Below, in pieces: positions 23,069 to 23,917 of a stretch of DNA of 23,917 nucleotides. Source of the DNA: Pseudolabrys sp. (GTDB lineage Bacteria > Pseudomonadota > Alphaproteobacteria > Rhizobiales > Xanthobacteraceae); contig JAHCKF010000015.1 in the NCBI GenBank assembly GCA_026125925.1, positions 1 to 23,917 on the forward strand, given 5' to 3'. The position numbers were made by a program, and so were the translations under genes. Numbering within the stretch: position 1 is the first letter of the stretch; each line of letters starts with the position of its first letter. Below the pieces are notes generated by a model, which saw nothing but the letters and a program-made list of their open reading frames with translations, ran no database searches and was not told the DNA's origin.

Positions 23069-23116
23069 CGCATGATCGCAAAACGCGGGCCCCGGTTTCT
23101 GGATCAAACCATGCGC
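23068..23116. repeat. Degenerate RIME-like intergenic palindrome
   Basis: The outer arms GCGCATG (23068-23074) and CATGCGC (23110-23116) are perfect inverted copies. Between them, GATC, an A-run, GGCCCCGG and a T-run then GATC echo the Hyphomicrobiales palindromic element that I recall as GCATGATC...GGTTTTC...GATCATGC. It starts on the last base of the tctB stop and lies 22 bases before tctA. Confidence 0.5.
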
Positions 23117-23137
23117 GAAGCGGAATAGGGCCGACCC

Positions 23138-23917
23138 GTGGAAAGCACCCTTCTCAGCCTCGCCCACGGGTTTTCCGTCGCGCTGCAGTTCGACAATCTC
23201 TGGTACGCCTTCATCGGCTGCCTGGTCGGCACGCTGGTCGGCGTGCTGCCGGGCATCGGGCCCCTGTCCGGCATCTCGATCCTGCTGCCGGTGACCTTCG
23301 GCCTCGACGCCACGCAGGCTGTGATCATGCTCGCCGGCATCTATTACGGCTCGCAATATGGTGGCTCGACCACCTCGATCCTGATGCGCATTCCGGGCGA
23401 GGCAAGCTCGGTGATGACCTGCATCGACGGCCACGCCATGGCGAAGAAAGGCCGCGCCGGCGCCGCGCTCTGCATCGCCGCGGTCGGCTCCTTCGTCGCC
23501 GGCACCTTCGGCATCGTGGTGCTGACCGTGATCGCGCCGCCGCTCGCCACCATCGCGCTGAAGTTCGGCCCGCCGGAATACACCGCCCTGCTGGTGATGG
23601 GCCTGATCTTCCTCGCCTACATGTCGTCGACCTCGCTGGTGCGCACGCTCGCTATGGCCTCGCTCGGCCTGATGCTCGGCATGATCGGCATCGACAACAT
23701 GACCGGCCATTTCCGCTATTCGTTCGACCTCAACGAGCTGGGCGACGGGCTGAGCATCGTGCCGGTCGCGGTCGGCCTGTTCGGCGTCGGCGAGATTCTC
23801 TCGACCCCGAGCCACAAGATCACCGGCGACGTGATCTCGCCGAAGTTCCGCGAGCTGCTGCCGACGCGGCAGGAATGGCGCGAGGCGAGCTGGCCGATCG
23901 CGCGCGGCAGCGTGCTC
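23138..23917 (+). CDS. tctA: Tripartite tricarboxylate transporter large membrane subunit, TctA family (3' end outside window)
   Basis: The frame is open from GTG 23138 to the end of the window, giving the first 260 residues of a protein that is usually about 500 long. It has several hydrophobic segments and the family's conserved loops: GVLPGIGPLSG (about 34-44), AGIYYGSQYGGSTTSIL (about 66-82) and RIPGEASSV, all hallmarks of TctA. It is the main sodium- or proton-coupled channel subunit working with TctB and TctC. The GTG start gives the typical short N-terminus; only a weak GGAATAGGG lies upstream. It ends outside the window, so completeness cannot be judged. Confidence 0.9.
   Translation, partial: MESTLLSLAHGFSVALQFDNLWYAFIGCLVGTLVGVLPGIGPLSGISILLPVTFGLDATQAVIMLAGIYYGSQYGGSTTSILMRIPGEASSVMTCIDGHAMAKKGRAGAALCIAAVGSFVAGTFGIVVLTVIAPPLATIALKFGPPEYTALLVMGLIFLAYMSSTSLVRTLAMASLGLMLGMIGIDNMTGHFRYSFDLNELGDGLSIVPVAVGLFGVGEILSTPSHKITGDVISPKFRELLPTRQEWREASWPIARGSVL

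Overview
The window is about 24 kb of GC-rich DNA (codon third positions mostly G or C) with the look of an alphaproteobacterium of the order Hyphomicrobiales (Bradyrhizobium/Rhodopseudomonas/Xanthobacteraceae-like). That placement is inference. It rests on the codon usage, on paired REP-type palindromes whose minus-strand translation gives the familiar 'SGFPLARE' peptide, on a RIME-like intergenic palindrome, and on the density of LivHMGF and TctABC/Bug uptake systems. No rRNA, tRNA, CRISPR array, transposase, phage gene or recognisable transcription factor was seen.

Layout. (1) Positions 1-273 hold the 3' end of a cyclase-family hydrolase. (2) Positions 314-4198 carry four minus-strand catabolic genes in two units. 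In transcription order these are a beta-hydroxyacid dehydrogenase and a zeta-like glutathione S-transferase, closed by a strong terminator at 2570-2595, then an LLM-class flavin monooxygenase and a D-2-hydroxyacid dehydrogenase. (3) Diverging from them on the plus strand are a second beta-hydroxyacid dehydrogenase with an unusual lysine-rich tail and a CocE/NonD-type serine hydrolase. (4) Positions 7330-12053 are a complete branched-chain-type ABC uptake operon (permease, permease, binding protein, ATPase, ATPase), followed by an ACMSD-like amidohydrolase. (5) A REP pair separates that operon from a convergent FAD monooxygenase, which diverges from a small cupin gene ending in a strong terminator. 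(6) Positions 15389-18812 are a second ABC uptake operon (H, M, G, F) without its own binding protein; its first permease is broken by a single missing base. A convergent binding-protein gene (18921-20195) with a DUF1330 gene upstream probably serves it. (7) Positions 20699 to the end carry an intact cyclase-family hydrolase followed by a tripartite tricarboxylate transporter, tctC-tctB-tctA; tctA runs off the window.

How it may work together. Three importers for small organic acids, amides or amino-acid-like compounds sit among oxygenases (LLM, FAD, possibly cupin), hydrolases or decarboxylases (cyclase, CocE, amidohydrolase), a GST/isomerase and three dehydrogenases. This is the pattern of a catabolic region for aromatic, heterocyclic or ester/amide substrates. 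The actual substrate cannot be read from the sequence, and the parts may serve several pathways. The most notable observations are the single-base frameshift in the second livH, strong stem-loops directly after two binding-protein genes, a 13-bp-arm inverted repeat before the first liv operon, a GntR-like palindrome before the second, and the histone-like tail on one dehydrogenase.
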